Shown: in pieces, positions 27,269 to 36,297 of the stretch
How the letters are laid out: each line of letters starts with the position of its first letter
How positions within the stretch are numbered: the stretch's first letter is position 1
NCBI GenBank assembly: GCA_024304995.1
Contig: JAMWZD010000001.1
Span: forward strand, 317,472-381,471
Length of the DNA stretch: 64,000 nt
DNA from: Rickettsiales bacterium
Lineage (GTDB): Bacteria > Pseudomonadota > Alphaproteobacteria > Rickettsiales > UBA998
Direction: 5' to 3'
Translations under genes and position numbers: made by a program
Notes under the pieces: generated by a model
Told to the model about the DNA's origin: nothing
Database searches by the model: none
The model's input: the letters and a program-made list of their open reading frames with translations, nothing else

Positions 27269-27358
27269 TGGCGGAGAGACAGGGATTCGAACCCTGGAAG
27301 GAGTTGCCCCCTTGCCGGTTTTCAAGACCGGTGCATTCGACCACTCTGCCATCTCTCC
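27269..27358 (-). tRNA. tRNA-Ser (anticodon UGA)
   Basis: The minus strand reads GGAGAGA ... TCTCTCC with discriminator G and an encoded CCA (27269-27271). The anticodon loop CTTGAAAA is closed by a CCGGT/ACCGG stem and gives anticodon UGA (UCN serine codons). It has the long variable arm expected for tRNA-Ser and the T-loop GGTTCGAATCC. Confidence 0.97.
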
Positions 27359-27437
27359 GCAATATCAACATAGGTTTATTAGGTCGGCTCAGAAAATGCA
27401 ATAAACTCTTTGTAAATGCAATGAAAAAATGGATTTT

Positions 27438-28241
27438 CTAGGCAGATAATAGAAAATAAGTGAGCATGATACTTCCCATAATGATGCGATACCATGCGAA
27501 TGGCACAAAACCGCTATGGGTGAGGAAGTTCAGCAGCCAGCGCACGCTGAATAACGCAGCAATAAATGCGCTGAAAAATCCTACACCAATGAGCTGCACA
27601 TCGTCAAACACCATTTCGCCTGCATTTTTATAGAGGTCATATGCAGTTGCAGCGACCATGGTTGGAATCGCAAGCAGGAAGGAAAATTCAGCTGCAGTTT
27701 TGCGGTCTATTTTCATGAGCAATGCGCCCATCATGGTGGAACCAGAACGCGACGTTCCCGGGATCATTGCCAACGCCTGACAGAATCCGACCAGCACTGC
27801 CTGTTTCTGGCTCATATCGTCAACCGAATGGATGATGGATTCTGGTTTGAATTTCTCAATCACTAATATGATGAAACCTCCCACAATCAACATGACAGAC
27901 ACGACTAAAGGCGAGAACAACACTTCTTTGATGAAGCTATGTCCGAACAGTCCTATAATGGCTGCGGGAAGGAATGCGAGTGTTATCAGCCACACGAAAT
28001 ATTGCGTGCGTTTGCTGGTGAACAGATGACACACCACGTCCAGCACACGTTGCTTAAACACAATGCATATTGCCAGAATTGCACCAAGTTGAATCACCAC
28101 TTCAAACACCTTGCCTGGAGGGGCTTTAAAGCCGAGAATATCAATGAGCAAAATGAGATGCCCAGTAGATGAAATTGGCAAAAACTCGGTAATGCCCTCA
28201 ACAATGCCGAGAAGGCATGCTTGCAATAATTGTTCCATCAC
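27438..28241 (-). CDS. uppP: Undecaprenyl-diphosphatase UppP (BacA)
   Basis: 267 residues, about eight membrane helices. Both family motifs are visible: GIVEGITEFLPISSTGHLIL at residues 14-33 (with the catalytic Glu and the Ser/Thr/His cluster) and PGTSRSGSTMMGALL near 160. It regenerates undecaprenyl phosphate for peptidoglycan and surface-glycan export. It follows the cytochrome c1 gene by 34 bp on the same strand but is functionally unrelated. Confidence 0.96.
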   Translation of the reverse strand: MMEQLLQACLLGIVEGITEFLPISSTGHLILLIDILGFKAPPGKVFEVVIQLGAILAICIVFKQRVLDVVCHLFTSKRTQYFVWLITLAFLPAAIIGLFGHSFIKEVLFSPLVVSVMLIVGGFIILVIEKFKPESIIHSVDDMSQKQAVLVGFCQALAMIPGTSRSGSTMMGALLMKIDRKTAAEFSFLLAIPTMVAATAYDLYKNAGEMVFDDVQLIGVGFFSAFIAALFSVRWLLNFLTHSGFVPFAWYRIIMGSIMLTYFLLSA

Positions 28242-28275
28242 TTTTCCGTAGTATGAGTATAATTCGCAAAGTTTC

Positions 28276-29040
28276 TTAGTGCAGGTCTTTCCAGACTTTA
28301 CGTTTTGTCAGATAAAAGATAATCGTCATGATGAACAAGAAAATCATCACTTTAATGCCCATGCCTTTGCGCTTTTCCATTTCTGGTTCAGCTGCCCATT
28401 GCAGGAAATTGACTACGTCACGTGACATTTGCTCAACGCTGGCTTCTGTCCCGTCTGCATAACTCACTTGTCCATCCAGTAACGGTGCGGCCATGGCAAT
28501 TTTTCCGCCTGACATATAGGGGTTGTAATATTGTCCTTCAAGCAGTTCCACATGATCTGGTTTTGGCTCATCATACCCATTCAGCAGCGAATATATGTAA
28601 TTTGCGCCATTTGGACGTGCTTTAACAAGCAGGCTCATATCTGGTGGATAAGCACCATTATTAAGTGAACGTGCCTGCTGTTCATTGGCATATGGACCAG
28701 GAATACGGTCTGATGGACGGCCTGGGCGCATATACATTTCCCCATCTGCATTTGGTCCATCCTGCACTTCATATTCAGCTGCAAGTGTTTTCACTTCAGC
28801 TTCGCTGAAACCAACAGATTGCAGATTTCGAAACGCGATGCGCTTCAGTCCGTGACAGGCAGAACACACTTCACGATAGACCTGAAAGCCACGCTGCACG
28901 GCTGCTTCGTCAAATGCACCTGTTGCGCCTTCAAACTGCCAGTGAATGTCCATCGGTTCTTTTGCATCGCTGGCGGCAAAGCCATGATAAGGAACGGCGA
29001 TTGATGCAGCGAGTATAGTGCTTAAAAATAACTTACGCAT
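28276..29040 (-). CDS. petC: Cytochrome c1 of the bc1 complex
   Basis: 254 residues. A signal peptide ([20 protein letters not shown]) precedes a c-type haem site CSACHG near residue 60. The axial Met is expected in [18 protein letters not shown]-terminal membrane anchor ([14 protein letters not shown]) holds it in the inner membrane with the haem in the periplasm. Transfers electrons from the Rieske centre to soluble or membrane cytochrome c. The start overlaps the end of petB by 8 bp. Confidence 0.96.
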   Translation of the reverse strand: MRKLFLSTILAASIAVPYHGFAASDAKEPMDIHWQFEGATGAFDEAAVQRGFQVYREVCSACHGLKRIAFRNLQSVGFSEAEVKTLAAEYEVQDGPNADGEMYMRPGRPSDRIPGPYANEQQARSLNNGAYPPDMSLLVKARPNGANYIYSLLNGYDEPKPDHVELLEGQYYNPYMSGGKIAMAAPLLDGQVSYADGTEASVEQMSRDVVNFLQWAAEPEMEKRKGMGIKVMIFLFIMTIIFYLTKRKVWKDLH

Positions 29041-30280
29041 GAGCTGCTCCCTGTGTTTTCTTTGCTTCTGGTGCTAATACTTTTTCACCAATGGAACGTG
29101 GAAGCGGCAATGGCTTCTCAATTTTTCCTAAGATCGGAAGGATAACAAGGAAATATGCGAAATAGTACACTGTTAAAATACGTGACCAGATAACATAGAT
29201 GCCTTCTGCTGGTTTTGCACCAAGATATCCCAGACCAATACATGCAGCCACAAACAGCCAGAAAAATGGTTTAAACATTGGGCGGAAGTTGCCGCTGCGC
29301 ACTTTTGAACTGTCCAGCCACGGCAAAACAAATAAAACAAGGATTGCACCAAACATTGCTAAGACACCGCCAAGTTTGTCTGGCACTGCACGCAAAATCG
29401 CATAAAATGGCAGGAAGTACCATTCAGGCACGATATGCGCTGGTGTGACAAGTGGGTTTGCAGGAATATAATTATCTGCATGTCCAAGCACATTTGGCTT
29501 GAAGAAAATAAAATATGCAAAGAGCAGGAAGAACACACCGAAACCAAAGAAATCTTTCGCAGTATAATATGGGTGGAAGGGAATCGTATCCTGTTTGCTT
29601 TTCACATCAATCCCAAGCGGGTTGTTGGAACCATGCGTATGCAACGCTACCAGATGCAACATTACCACACCCACTAACACAAGCGGCAAAAGATAATGCA
29701 GCGCAAAGAAACGGTTTAGCGTAGGGTTATCAACCGAGAAACCACCCCATAACCACGTTACGATACTCTCACCCACTAACGGAAAGGCAGAGAAGAGATT
29801 GGTGATTACGGTTGCTCCCCAGAAGCTCATTTGCCCCCACGGCAACACATAACCCATAAAGGCAGATGCCATCATCAGCAGCAAGATGACAATACCCAGC
29901 CACCACAAAATCTCTCGCGGCGCTTTATAAGAGCCGTAATATAGCCCCCTGAAAATATGTATAAAGACGACAAGGAAGAACATGGACGCGCCGTTAGCGT
30001 GCATATAACGCACCAGCCAGCCATAATTCACATCACGCATAATATGTTCAACGCTATCAAATGCATAATCCACATGTGCGGTGTAATGCATTGCCAGAAA
30101 AATACCTGTCAGAATTTGAGAGACCAGCAACAAACCTGCGATTGACCCGAAATTCCAGAAGTAATTCAGGTTGCGGGGGGTGGGATAATCCACCAAAGAA
30201 TGCTGGAACATGGAAATAACAGGGAGGCGGTGTTCCACCCATCCTGCTACGCCTGTATATTCTGTTTTTTCTGAACTCAT
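29033..30280 (-). CDS. petB: Cytochrome b of the bc1 complex
   Basis: 415 residues, eight membrane helices, with the four haem-ligating histidines in helices II and IV ([35 protein letters not shown]) and the Qo-site motif [13 protein letters not shown]. This is the long, unsplit bc1 form rather than the split b6/subunit IV form. Oxidises ubiquinol at Qo and reduces quinone at Qi. Confidence 0.97.
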   Translation of the reverse strand: MSSEKTEYTGVAGWVEHRLPVISMFQHSLVDYPTPRNLNYFWNFGSIAGLLLVSQILTGIFLAMHYTAHVDYAFDSVEHIMRDVNYGWLVRYMHANGASMFFLVVFIHIFRGLYYGSYKAPREILWWLGIVILLLMMASAFMGYVLPWGQMSFWGATVITNLFSAFPLVGESIVTWLWGGFSVDNPTLNRFFALHYLLPLVLVGVVMLHLVALHTHGSNNPLGIDVKSKQDTIPFHPYYTAKDFFGFGVFFLLFAYFIFFKPNVLGHADNYIPANPLVTPAHIVPEWYFLPFYAILRAVPDKLGGVLAMFGAILVLFVLPWLDSSKVRSGNFRPMFKPFFWLFVAACIGLGYLGAKPAEGIYVIWSRILTVYYFAYFLVILPILGKIEKPLPLPRSIGEKVLAPEAKKTQGAAHA

Positions 30281-30313
30281 AATATGCTGCTCTTTAATTT
30301 ATCTATTCAGTAA

Positions 30314-30880
30314 TTAGCCAATTTTGATTTTTGTATCTGTCAGGAAAGTATATTCTGGTACAACAAGGTTTTTCGGTGCTGGACCTTTGCGAATCCGCCC
30401 TGCTGTGTCATAATGTGAACCATGACATGGGCAGAACCAGCCATCATAATCCCCTGCTTTGTTGCCAAGCGGTACACATCCAAGATGCGTACATACGCCG
30501 ACCATCACAATCCAGTTTTCCTTTCCTTCTTTCACGCGCTCGGCATCTTCCTGAGGGTCTGGCAGGCTGGAAACATCCACCTTTTTCGCTTCTTCAATTT
30601 CTGCTTCGGTACGATTGCGAATGAAGACTGGTTTTCCGCGCCACATAACGCGAATTTCCTGCCCTTTCTGAATGGTAGACACATCCACTTCTGTTGCTGC
30701 CAACGCCAATACATCTGCTGCAGGGTTCATGCTGTCAACGAAAGGCCAGATTAGCGCTGCCGCCCCCAAGCCACCCATCGCTTGCGCAGATAAGACTAAA
30801 AAATCACGACGCTTCACACCATCCTGCGGTGCGTTGGGGTCAGGATTAACAACAGTTTGATTCTTGATTTGCTCAGACAT
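30314..30880 (-). CDS. petA: Rieske iron-sulfur protein of the bc1 complex
   Basis: 188 residues. A Tat-like N-terminus ([21 protein letters not shown]) forms the single anchor. The [2Fe-2S] cluster ligands are in CTHLGC and CPCHGSHYD. First gene of the petABC operon; a promoter with TTGCAA and TACATT at 17-bp spacing lies just upstream. Confidence 0.96.
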   Translation of the reverse strand: MSEQIKNQTVVNPDPNAPQDGVKRRDFLVLSAQAMGGLGAAALIWPFVDSMNPAADVLALAATEVDVSTIQKGQEIRVMWRGKPVFIRNRTEAEIEEAKKVDVSSLPDPQEDAERVKEGKENWIVMVGVCTHLGCVPLGNKAGDYDGWFCPCHGSHYDTAGRIRKGPAPKNLVVPEYTFLTDTKIKIG

Positions 30881-30913
30881 ATAATGATTTACTTATATAT
30901 TATTTTACGCCTG

Positions 30914-30942
30914 AATGTAAGGAATTATTGCCACTATTGCAA
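30914..30942 (-). promoter_or_regulatory. Promoter of the petABC operon
   Basis: On the minus strand TTGCAA (30937-30942), a 17-bp spacer and TACATT (complement of 30914-30919), 34 bp before the petA start codon. Confidence 0.5.
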
Positions 30943-30975
30943 GAATTTCATGCGCTTGTCTGCGTAAAAAATCCA

Positions 30976-31722
30976 TTATTGTGTGCGGATTGCTTTTTGG
31001 TGCAATGCAGCAACGGTCTCTGCAGGCGCTTCAGCTACATCACCAATCGGCATTTTGCCCAATTCAAACGTACCGTAAGAGGTACGAATTAATCGGCTGA
31101 CATGATGACCAAAATGCTGGAAAATGCGGCGTATCTCGCGGTTCTTTCCTTCATGCAATGTAATGTTCACCCAACAATTTGCTCCCGTTCCCTGAGAGCG
31201 CACCGCCACCTTCGCTCCTTGATAATGCACATCATCTATAGTAACTCCCTGCCTGATGGCTCTCAGCGTTTCATATGACGGTACGCCCCTCACCCGCACT
31301 TTATAAGTGCGAGGAATGTTGCTGGAGGGGTGTTCAAGATAACGTGATAATGTCCCGTCATTGGTGAGCAGCAATAACCCTTCACTGTTCAGATCCAGCC
31401 TGCCGACAGACATCACCCTGCCAATATGGTCTGGCAGATGTTCGAATATGGTTGGTCTGCCCTGCGGGTCACTATCAGAACAGATCAGCCCAACTGGTTT
31501 GTGATATAACCAGATTTTCGGCGTAGTCGCAGGTAGTACGATAATGCCATCAAATGTCACTTCGTCCTGTGCGTGAATGGCAATGGCGGGTGAGTCTGCT
31601 ATGACATTATTGACCATCACGCGACCTTCAGCAATGAGCGCTTCTGCCCCCCTGCGTGATGCCACCCCTGCGGAAGCAAGATATTTATTGAGTCGAACCG
31701 TATCTTTCATGTCCTGAAACAT
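30976..31722 (-). CDS. Pseudouridine synthase, RsuA/RluB/RluE/RluF family
   Basis: About 248 residues from the ATG at 31722 (31710 is equally possible; the farther start at 31785 adds residues unlike the family). N-terminal S4 RNA-binding domain (RLNKYLASAGVASRRGAEALI), then the catalytic domain with GRLDLNSEGLLLLTNDG containing the catalytic Asp, and KNREIRRIF near the end. Isomerises a uridine in 16S or 23S rRNA. The RluB subfamily is most likely, but the target cannot be read from the sequence. Confidence 0.9.
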   Translation of the reverse strand: MFQDMKDTVRLNKYLASAGVASRRGAEALIAEGRVMVNNVIADSPAIAIHAQDEVTFDGIIVLPATTPKIWLYHKPVGLICSDSDPQGRPTIFEHLPDHIGRVMSVGRLDLNSEGLLLLTNDGTLSRYLEHPSSNIPRTYKVRVRGVPSYETLRAIRQGVTIDDVHYQGAKVAVRSQGTGANCWVNITLHEGKNREIRRIFQHFGHHVSRLIRTSYGTFELGKMPIGDVAEAPAETVAALHQKAIRTQ

Positions 31723-31760
31723 AACATAAAAGCCGCAAGTTACAATCTGCTGAATAAAAG

Positions 31761-31820
31761 TGCTGCATTGCAGCAAAAGCCTCATTTGCTTTATTGACTT
31801 TTTATAATCCAGTTCATACT
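31761..31820 (+). promoter_or_regulatory. PhaR-like palindrome and promoter of the phasin gene
   Basis: TGCTGCA-T-TGCAGCA (31761-31775) is a perfect dyad that contains CTGC-N3-GCAG, the TGC-rich pattern known for the polyhydroxybutyrate-responsive repressor PhaR. A TTGACT (31794-31799) and CATACT (31815-31820) follow as a possible promoter, with a short 15-bp spacer. Confidence 0.5.
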
Positions 31821-31863
31821 CTAAACAATGTTAAATAGATAACGTTTGGGGGAACAACATATC

Positions 31864-32592
31864 ATGAATGACAAAAATAACACAAAGACAGATGCAGCAA
31901 AGCTGGCGAATGAAGCGGCTAAAGGTGCAACAGACGCTGTGAAAAAAGTGGAAAACACAGCGACTAATATCGTGAAAGATGCGGAGATGAAGGCAAAATC
32001 TCCTGAGCCAATTAAAACAGTTGCAAATAAAGCAACTTCCACTGCAAAAAAAGCAGCTACTGCCCAGAAAAAAGCAGTAAAACGTGCAAATGAAAAGGTA
32101 GTATCCATGAACAAGAAAACATCAAAAGTCGCTTCAAAGACTTATAAATCTACTGCAAAAGATGCCAAAGAAGCAAGCCAGCAGGTGATGGCACTGGGTG
32201 CAGATAGTATGCAGCAATTGTCTCAGCAAGCCAATGCAGCCACTAAAGCGATGAATGAATCTGTTGCTATTGGGCAGGAGCATATGGAAGCACTGGTTGA
32301 AGCAGGGCAGATCGCTGCTGAACATACCAGCAAGATCACAGACAGCGTGATGGAATATGCAAATGAAGCCATCAGCAGCAGTGTGGATATGTCAAAAGAA
32401 TTTTTCAACTGCCGCACTGCATCAGATGTGTTTGATCTGCAGAGCCGCATGATGCAAACCAGCATGGAACGTTTCTTTGATGAAACATCTCGCCTGTCAG
32501 ACATGATGTTTGAAATGGCAAGCAAAGCATCAGAGCCAATCAGCGATCAGATTGCAGAAACAACTGAGCGTTTGAACAAAGCGGTCGGCTGA
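31864..32592 (+). CDS. Phasin (polyhydroxyalkanoate granule protein)
   Basis: 242 residues from the ATG at 31864, which follows GGGGGA. Residues about 100-242 form the alphaproteobacterial phasin helical domain (MQQLSQQANAATKAM, FNCRTASDVFDLQSRMMQ, ERFFDETSRLSDMMFEMASK). The first 100 residues are an Ala/Lys-rich helix (NEAAKGATDAVKKVENTA, KKAATAQKKAVKRANEK) recalling histone-H1-like tails of nucleoid-linked phasins. Coats storage granules and may tie them to DNA. Divergent from the pseudouridine synthase gene; ends in a strong terminator. Confidence 0.88.
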   Translation: MNDKNNTKTDAAKLANEAAKGATDAVKKVENTATNIVKDAEMKAKSPEPIKTVANKATSTAKKAATAQKKAVKRANEKVVSMNKKTSKVASKTYKSTAKDAKEASQQVMALGADSMQQLSQQANAATKAMNESVAIGQEHMEALVEAGQIAAEHTSKITDSVMEYANEAISSSVDMSKEFFNCRTASDVFDLQSRMMQTSMERFFDETSRLSDMMFEMASKASEPISDQIAETTERLNKAVG

Positions 32593-32619
32593 ACCTTTCA
32601 AATTTAATATATTTGCTTT

Positions 32620-32650
32620 AAAGGCTGCTTTCTTCAAAGCAGCCTTTTTT
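32620..32650 (+). terminator. Rho-independent terminator after the phasin gene
   Basis: AAAGGCTGCTTT (32620-32631), loop CTTC, AAAGCAGCCTTT (32636-32647), then T-run. Perfect 12-bp stem. Confidence 0.95.
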
Positions 32651-32756
32651 GTGTATGATGGTATTTTTATATTATAAATCTTAAAGTATGTTAATATTCG
32701 GTGACGGAATTAACATATTATTTGAAAAATGCGCTTTTGGTGTCTATTATACGTAA

Positions 32757-33797
32757 ATGAGCAATTCCCCCGTCTATAAACTGTTGAAAGAAGCAGTCAC
32801 TGCGCTGACGGAATATCGCATAGATGATGTGAGTAAAATGCTCGACAAGCCATATCAACAGGCAATACGGGCTGAGACAGATCCTGAAATAAAAGAAAAA
32901 GCAGCCGCCTTATGGAGTGATTTGAAAACGGCAATAAGCGACCCTGTAAAAGACAGGCTTGATATGAAAAAAGTGCATGATAGTGTTCTGTCAAAATTTA
33001 AAGAAAGCTCACCGATACCACCTAAAAATCAAATTGGAATTGCTAGTGAGTTATTACATAACGCCTTACACAAAGTCAGCACACATCGATTACAGCAGGC
33101 AGAAGCACTAACTATACATGAAAAAGACCGACTTGAATCTTTCAGCACAGACGGTTGGGTTGGCAAAGTCACAGGTGCTGCAAAATACAATATTGATGTG
33201 ATGAAACGTCGCTGGGATGGAGACTATCTTGCTGGCGCAACTAGCAAAGAGATTGACTTAGGCATTGCTGATGATACCATTACTAATATTTCAGAACCTC
33301 CCACACCTCCTCCAGCGCCACAATCAGGAACAAGTATGGGTGGAAAGGGAATGGCTGATTCCATTTTGAACAAAGGAGGGTTTAACTCTTTTGATGGAAT
33401 AAAAGACATACCTAAAAAATCTCACACTCCTCCAGCACCACAAAAAACAAAACTTGACGAAAAAGCCCTTGAAGAATTTGGTGGCGTGGACATTCTTGAT
33501 AAACCCTGGAAAAAAGCTCGCGCGCTGGCGATAGGCGCGCTTGGCACTGGGCTGGTGGTGCATGGCGCACGCAATATGTATCTTTCCTTTAATCCTGATA
33601 CAGACACTCATCTGGAACTGAATGAAAAGCAGACAGAGCAAAAAGGCATTAACTGGACACGGCTTGCCGTTGGCACGGCTGAGGCCATTGCAGGAAGTGC
33701 AATAATCTACCGCGCAGCTGTGGGCAAATGGACGCTTGGCGCAGTGGAAGGCAAAGCAGATGCGCTGCTTAACTGCGATCATGGAGCGCAGCGTTAA
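32757..33797 (+). CDS. Hypothetical protein with C-terminal hydrophobic hairpin (A)
   Basis: 346 residues. The N-terminal 150 residues are charged helix; two proline-rich linkers (TPPPAPQSGTSMGG and SHTPPAPQKTK) frame a short segment. Near 258-280 and 302-325 are two hydrophobic Gly/Ala segments (ALAIGALGTGLVVHGA; LAVGTAEAIAGSAIIY) separated by a polar loop with DTDTHLELN. The end carries NCDHG. No recognised family. Six bp separate it from the next gene, with which it forms an operon; the two share the hairpin arrangement. Confidence 0.7.
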   Translation: MSNSPVYKLLKEAVTALTEYRIDDVSKMLDKPYQQAIRAETDPEIKEKAAALWSDLKTAISDPVKDRLDMKKVHDSVLSKFKESSPIPPKNQIGIASELLHNALHKVSTHRLQQAEALTIHEKDRLESFSTDGWVGKVTGAAKYNIDVMKRRWDGDYLAGATSKEIDLGIADDTITNISEPPTPPPAPQSGTSMGGKGMADSILNKGGFNSFDGIKDIPKKSHTPPAPQKTKLDEKALEEFGGVDILDKPWKKARALAIGALGTGLVVHGARNMYLSFNPDTDTHLELNEKQTEQKGINWTRLAVGTAEAIAGSAIIYRAAVGKWTLGAVEGKADALLNCDHGAQR

Positions 33798-33803
33798 TCC
33801 CTC

Positions 33804-34616
33804 ATGGTGACCGCAGCACAAAGAGAAGCTCAGAAGAGCGCCATTGAGCGCGGGGAAGATGCGGTTTATGTGATTAATCATGCTGCAGCCTGCACAACAC
33901 TCGATATTTTAAACACCCCCATTGAACTGCTCACCCAACATTATCTGAACCGAAAAATCAGTGTGAGCCATTGTCAGGCATGTGCTTCAGGAGAACATGA
34001 TACAGGCATATTTTCTGCAGATCACACTGAAGGATTAGGGCTGAAAGCCTCTCGCTGGATTGCGGCAGAAATCGCAGGAGACTGGATTGGCGCAATCCCT
34101 ACATTAATGGTGCAACGCCATGCACCAGAAGTGATGGAAGGCATTGGCAAGGCGCTGACCTATGCCGCAGGAGATTTCTTTTATGCAGGCGCAAAGAAAG
34201 ATGCTCAACATTGGGGCTGGCAACATGGCTTCGCGCCAGAATCTGAACAGGTGCAGGGCAGAACCAAAGAACTTTATCAGCATGAAATGAAGCATATTGC
34301 GCAGGCTTTTGTGTGGACGGGGTTTTCTACCGCCATTGCACTTGGCACATTAAAATTGTTAGGCGACGATACAGAATTGCATGTGAACGCAGCAGCAAAA
34401 CTTGCTGGCGTGTCCACCAGCTTCTTTGGAGTGCTGGGCTCACGCGCAGCCTTCCCCGAAAAAGCTCGCTCATGGGACAGATGGGCAAGTGAACATATCG
34501 CCACCCCTATCACCCGCGTGGTGTCTAACACGTTAGGCATTGAAGGCACGGTGGTGGACGATGCGTTGCAAAAAGAACAGGATTTCAAAACTGGCGCGCG
34601 CTGGTCTAAAGCCTGA
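33804..34616 (+). CDS. Hypothetical protein with C-terminal hydrophobic hairpin (B)
   Basis: 270 residues. Starts MVTAAQREAQKSAIERGEDA and has a Cys/His cluster (SHCQACASGEHD, near residues 52-63) that might bind metal. Several moderately hydrophobic helices follow (ALTYAAGDFFYAG; FVWTGFSTAIALGTLKLLG), then DTELHVN and another Gly/Ala helix (VSTSFFGVLGSRAAF). Reading frame continues directly after the upstream gene with a 6-bp gap. Function unknown; membrane association and partnership with the upstream protein are inferences. Confidence 0.68.
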   Translation: MVTAAQREAQKSAIERGEDAVYVINHAAACTTLDILNTPIELLTQHYLNRKISVSHCQACASGEHDTGIFSADHTEGLGLKASRWIAAEIAGDWIGAIPTLMVQRHAPEVMEGIGKALTYAAGDFFYAGAKKDAQHWGWQHGFAPESEQVQGRTKELYQHEMKHIAQAFVWTGFSTAIALGTLKLLGDDTELHVNAAAKLAGVSTSFFGVLGSRAAFPEKARSWDRWASEHIATPITRVVSNTLGIEGTVVDDALQKEQDFKTGARWSKA

Positions 34617-34630
34617 CTATTATTCATCAC

Positions 34631-34663
34631 AAACTGATTATCTTCTTTATGAAGCTCCAGTTT
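34631..34663. other. Nested hairpin in the 387-bp gap 34617-35003
   Basis: AAACTG/CAGTTT (34631-34636/34658-34663) encloses CTTC/GAAG. It lies between convergent genes and may serve as a weak terminator. The rest of this gap holds the small lipoprotein gene and a second hairpin at 34899-34916. Confidence 0.35.
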
Positions 34664-34699
34664 CGGCTGTTTATTGCTGTCAGATATTTAGTTGCTTCA

Positions 34700-34858
34700 T
34701 TACTCGTCAATAAAATCCACAGGATCGCAGCTTCTGCCGATGTTTGAGTGTGAATATTCACAGTCATTGTCGCGCTTAACATCTCTGAAGTGCCATTTGT
34801 CATGTGTGCAACCGCCAAGTATGGCAATAGATAGCATTAAGCAGATTGTTTTTCTCAT
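34700..34858 (-). CDS. 52-residue lipoprotein
   Basis: A short frame with start ATG at 34858 and stop TAA at 34700. The protein begins MRKTICLMLSIAILGGC, a complete lipoprotein signal: basic n-region, hydrophobic core and lipobox LGGC with Cys17. The mature 36 residues are hydrophilic, with acidic and basic residues and two more cysteines (NDCEY, RSCDP) that could form a disulfide. A GGGG-containing purine stretch lies about 8 nt before the ATG. No family recognised. Lies downstream of the DUF1501 gene on the same strand, beyond a hairpin. Confidence 0.65.
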   Translation of the reverse strand: MRKTICLMLSIAILGGCTHDKWHFRDVKRDNDCEYSHSNIGRSCDPVDFIDE

Positions 34859-34898
34859 AGCGCACCCCAGCAGCTTATTTTAACCTCTATAAGGATTA

Positions 34899-34916
34899 AA
34901 GCCATCTGCATGGCTT
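34899..34916 (-). terminator. Hairpin terminator downstream of the DUF1501 gene
   Basis: AAGCCAT, loop of 4, ATGGCTT; on the minus strand it is followed by TAATCC, a weak tail. It probably separates the DUF1800-DUF1501 transcript from the small lipoprotein gene. Confidence 0.5.
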
Positions 34917-35003
34917 GTCTATCATTCATGTGAAAGAATCCCTGTTTTTTGCATAATTTTCCAGCAGCGTGCCATGCTCATGAAACAGAAGATGACGCAC
35001 CAT

Positions 35004-36281
35004 TCAGGCAAGCAATCCGTTTAGAGGTGGGATATGTGCCGTACCTGGGAAAATACGCGCCAGCTCATTTTTGGACAGGGCAAAACTTTCCTGCAGCACA
35101 CCTTTGAACACCCCAACGATCTGCCGCGTTGGGCGGAGGTAACGTCCATCTATCATATCTGATTCGCGCAAGCCTGGCCAATCTGCCAACATGCGCCCGC
35201 CGCGCACACCACCACCCAGCAAATGCCAGCTTGTGGCTACACCATGATCCGTGCCATTTGTGCCATTCACTGCGCAGGTGCGTCCAAATTCACCACCAAC
35301 CAGCACTACTGCATTGCGCCATTCCCCGCCCATATTGATGCGGAGTTGCTGAATGGCGTTATTCAACTCCGTTACCTGACGACCATATGTTCCTTCAACA
35401 AATTGCGCCGCATGAGAATCCCACCCTTTCAGCGTAAGCATGGCGATGCGAGGACCATCTGCGCGGGACATCAGCGTGCCAACAATACCAGCGCGGTCTG
35501 CATCGGTGCGTGCGGTGCGCACACGTTCCTGCAATGGTTGCCTGCTTTGGAGATTGTCAGCAAAATTGTTAAAGCCACCACGCTGCTGCAAGGCACTGCG
35601 CACTACGCGTGCGTGCTGGCGATATTCTGGCACAGCGGAATATGTTTCTAATGTGTTGAGCAACTGCTCGAAATATGCATCCCCTAAAGGATAGCTGGCT
35701 GCTTTATCCACCAGCATTGGGCGCAGACTGCCGCGCATGGCAAGCGGCGCGCTGTCATAGGGTGCGATGCTGAGCAACGCATTTTCCACATCATTCAGAC
35801 CTGCTTTTTGCCCGACAATGCGCGTCAGACGGTTCATCCATCCGCTGGTGTTCGCATTCGGGTTCAATGTGCCATTGCCAAGCATGTTCTGCGCATCAAA
35901 ATGCGAACGGTTCTGATGCTGCAGGCTGGCAGCATGTATGCCAATATATTGCCCGTTGCGATAAAGTGATACAAATTCTGGTAGTTTGGAAGAAACGGCA
36001 AAATCTGCATCCAGTTTAAGCGGCGCTTTACTTCCCTGCCCTGGCTTGCCAAGATAAATATTGCCGCGCAGACGCTGCAAATCAGGGTCATTATATGGCA
36101 CTAATAATTCCAGCCCATCTGGCGCACCTTCCAGATTCACGAAAATGAATTTTTTGCGTGAATTCGTATAGCGCAGATTAATGGACACCTGTTCCCGCGC
36201 AAATGCTATGGAAGGCAGCATGGCTGCGCCAAATGCGGCTGCGCCTAACGTTAAAAATTGTCGTCTTGAAAATTCAGTCAT
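35004..36281 (-). CDS. DUF1501 family protein, Tat-exported
   Basis: 425 residues from the second of two adjacent ATGs. The N-terminus has a twin-arginine signal (SRRQFLTLGAAAFGAAML, cleavage near IAFA). The body is of the DUF1501 (sulfatase/alkaline phosphatase-like fold) family: GWDSHAAQF, VVLVGGEFGRTC and the metal-type GTDHGVATSWHLLGGGV. Genes of this family almost always sit next to a DUF1800 gene, as here, and the pair is thought to act together in the periplasm; substrate is unknown. Confidence 0.9.
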   Translation of the reverse strand: MTEFSRRQFLTLGAAAFGAAMLPSIAFAREQVSINLRYTNSRKKFIFVNLEGAPDGLELLVPYNDPDLQRLRGNIYLGKPGQGSKAPLKLDADFAVSSKLPEFVSLYRNGQYIGIHAASLQHQNRSHFDAQNMLGNGTLNPNANTSGWMNRLTRIVGQKAGLNDVENALLSIAPYDSAPLAMRGSLRPMLVDKAASYPLGDAYFEQLLNTLETYSAVPEYRQHARVVRSALQQRGGFNNFADNLQSRQPLQERVRTARTDADRAGIVGTLMSRADGPRIAMLTLKGWDSHAAQFVEGTYGRQVTELNNAIQQLRINMGGEWRNAVVLVGGEFGRTCAVNGTNGTDHGVATSWHLLGGGVRGGRMLADWPGLRESDMIDGRYLRPTRQIVGVFKGVLQESFALSKNELARIFPGTAHIPPLNGLLA

Positions 36282-36297
36282 CACTATATTCCTGTTT

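Noticed and set aside
34627-34883. Longer ORFs on both strands in the gap after 34616
   Set aside because: Neither has a family signal; the 52-residue frame at 34700-34858 with a full lipobox explains the region better.
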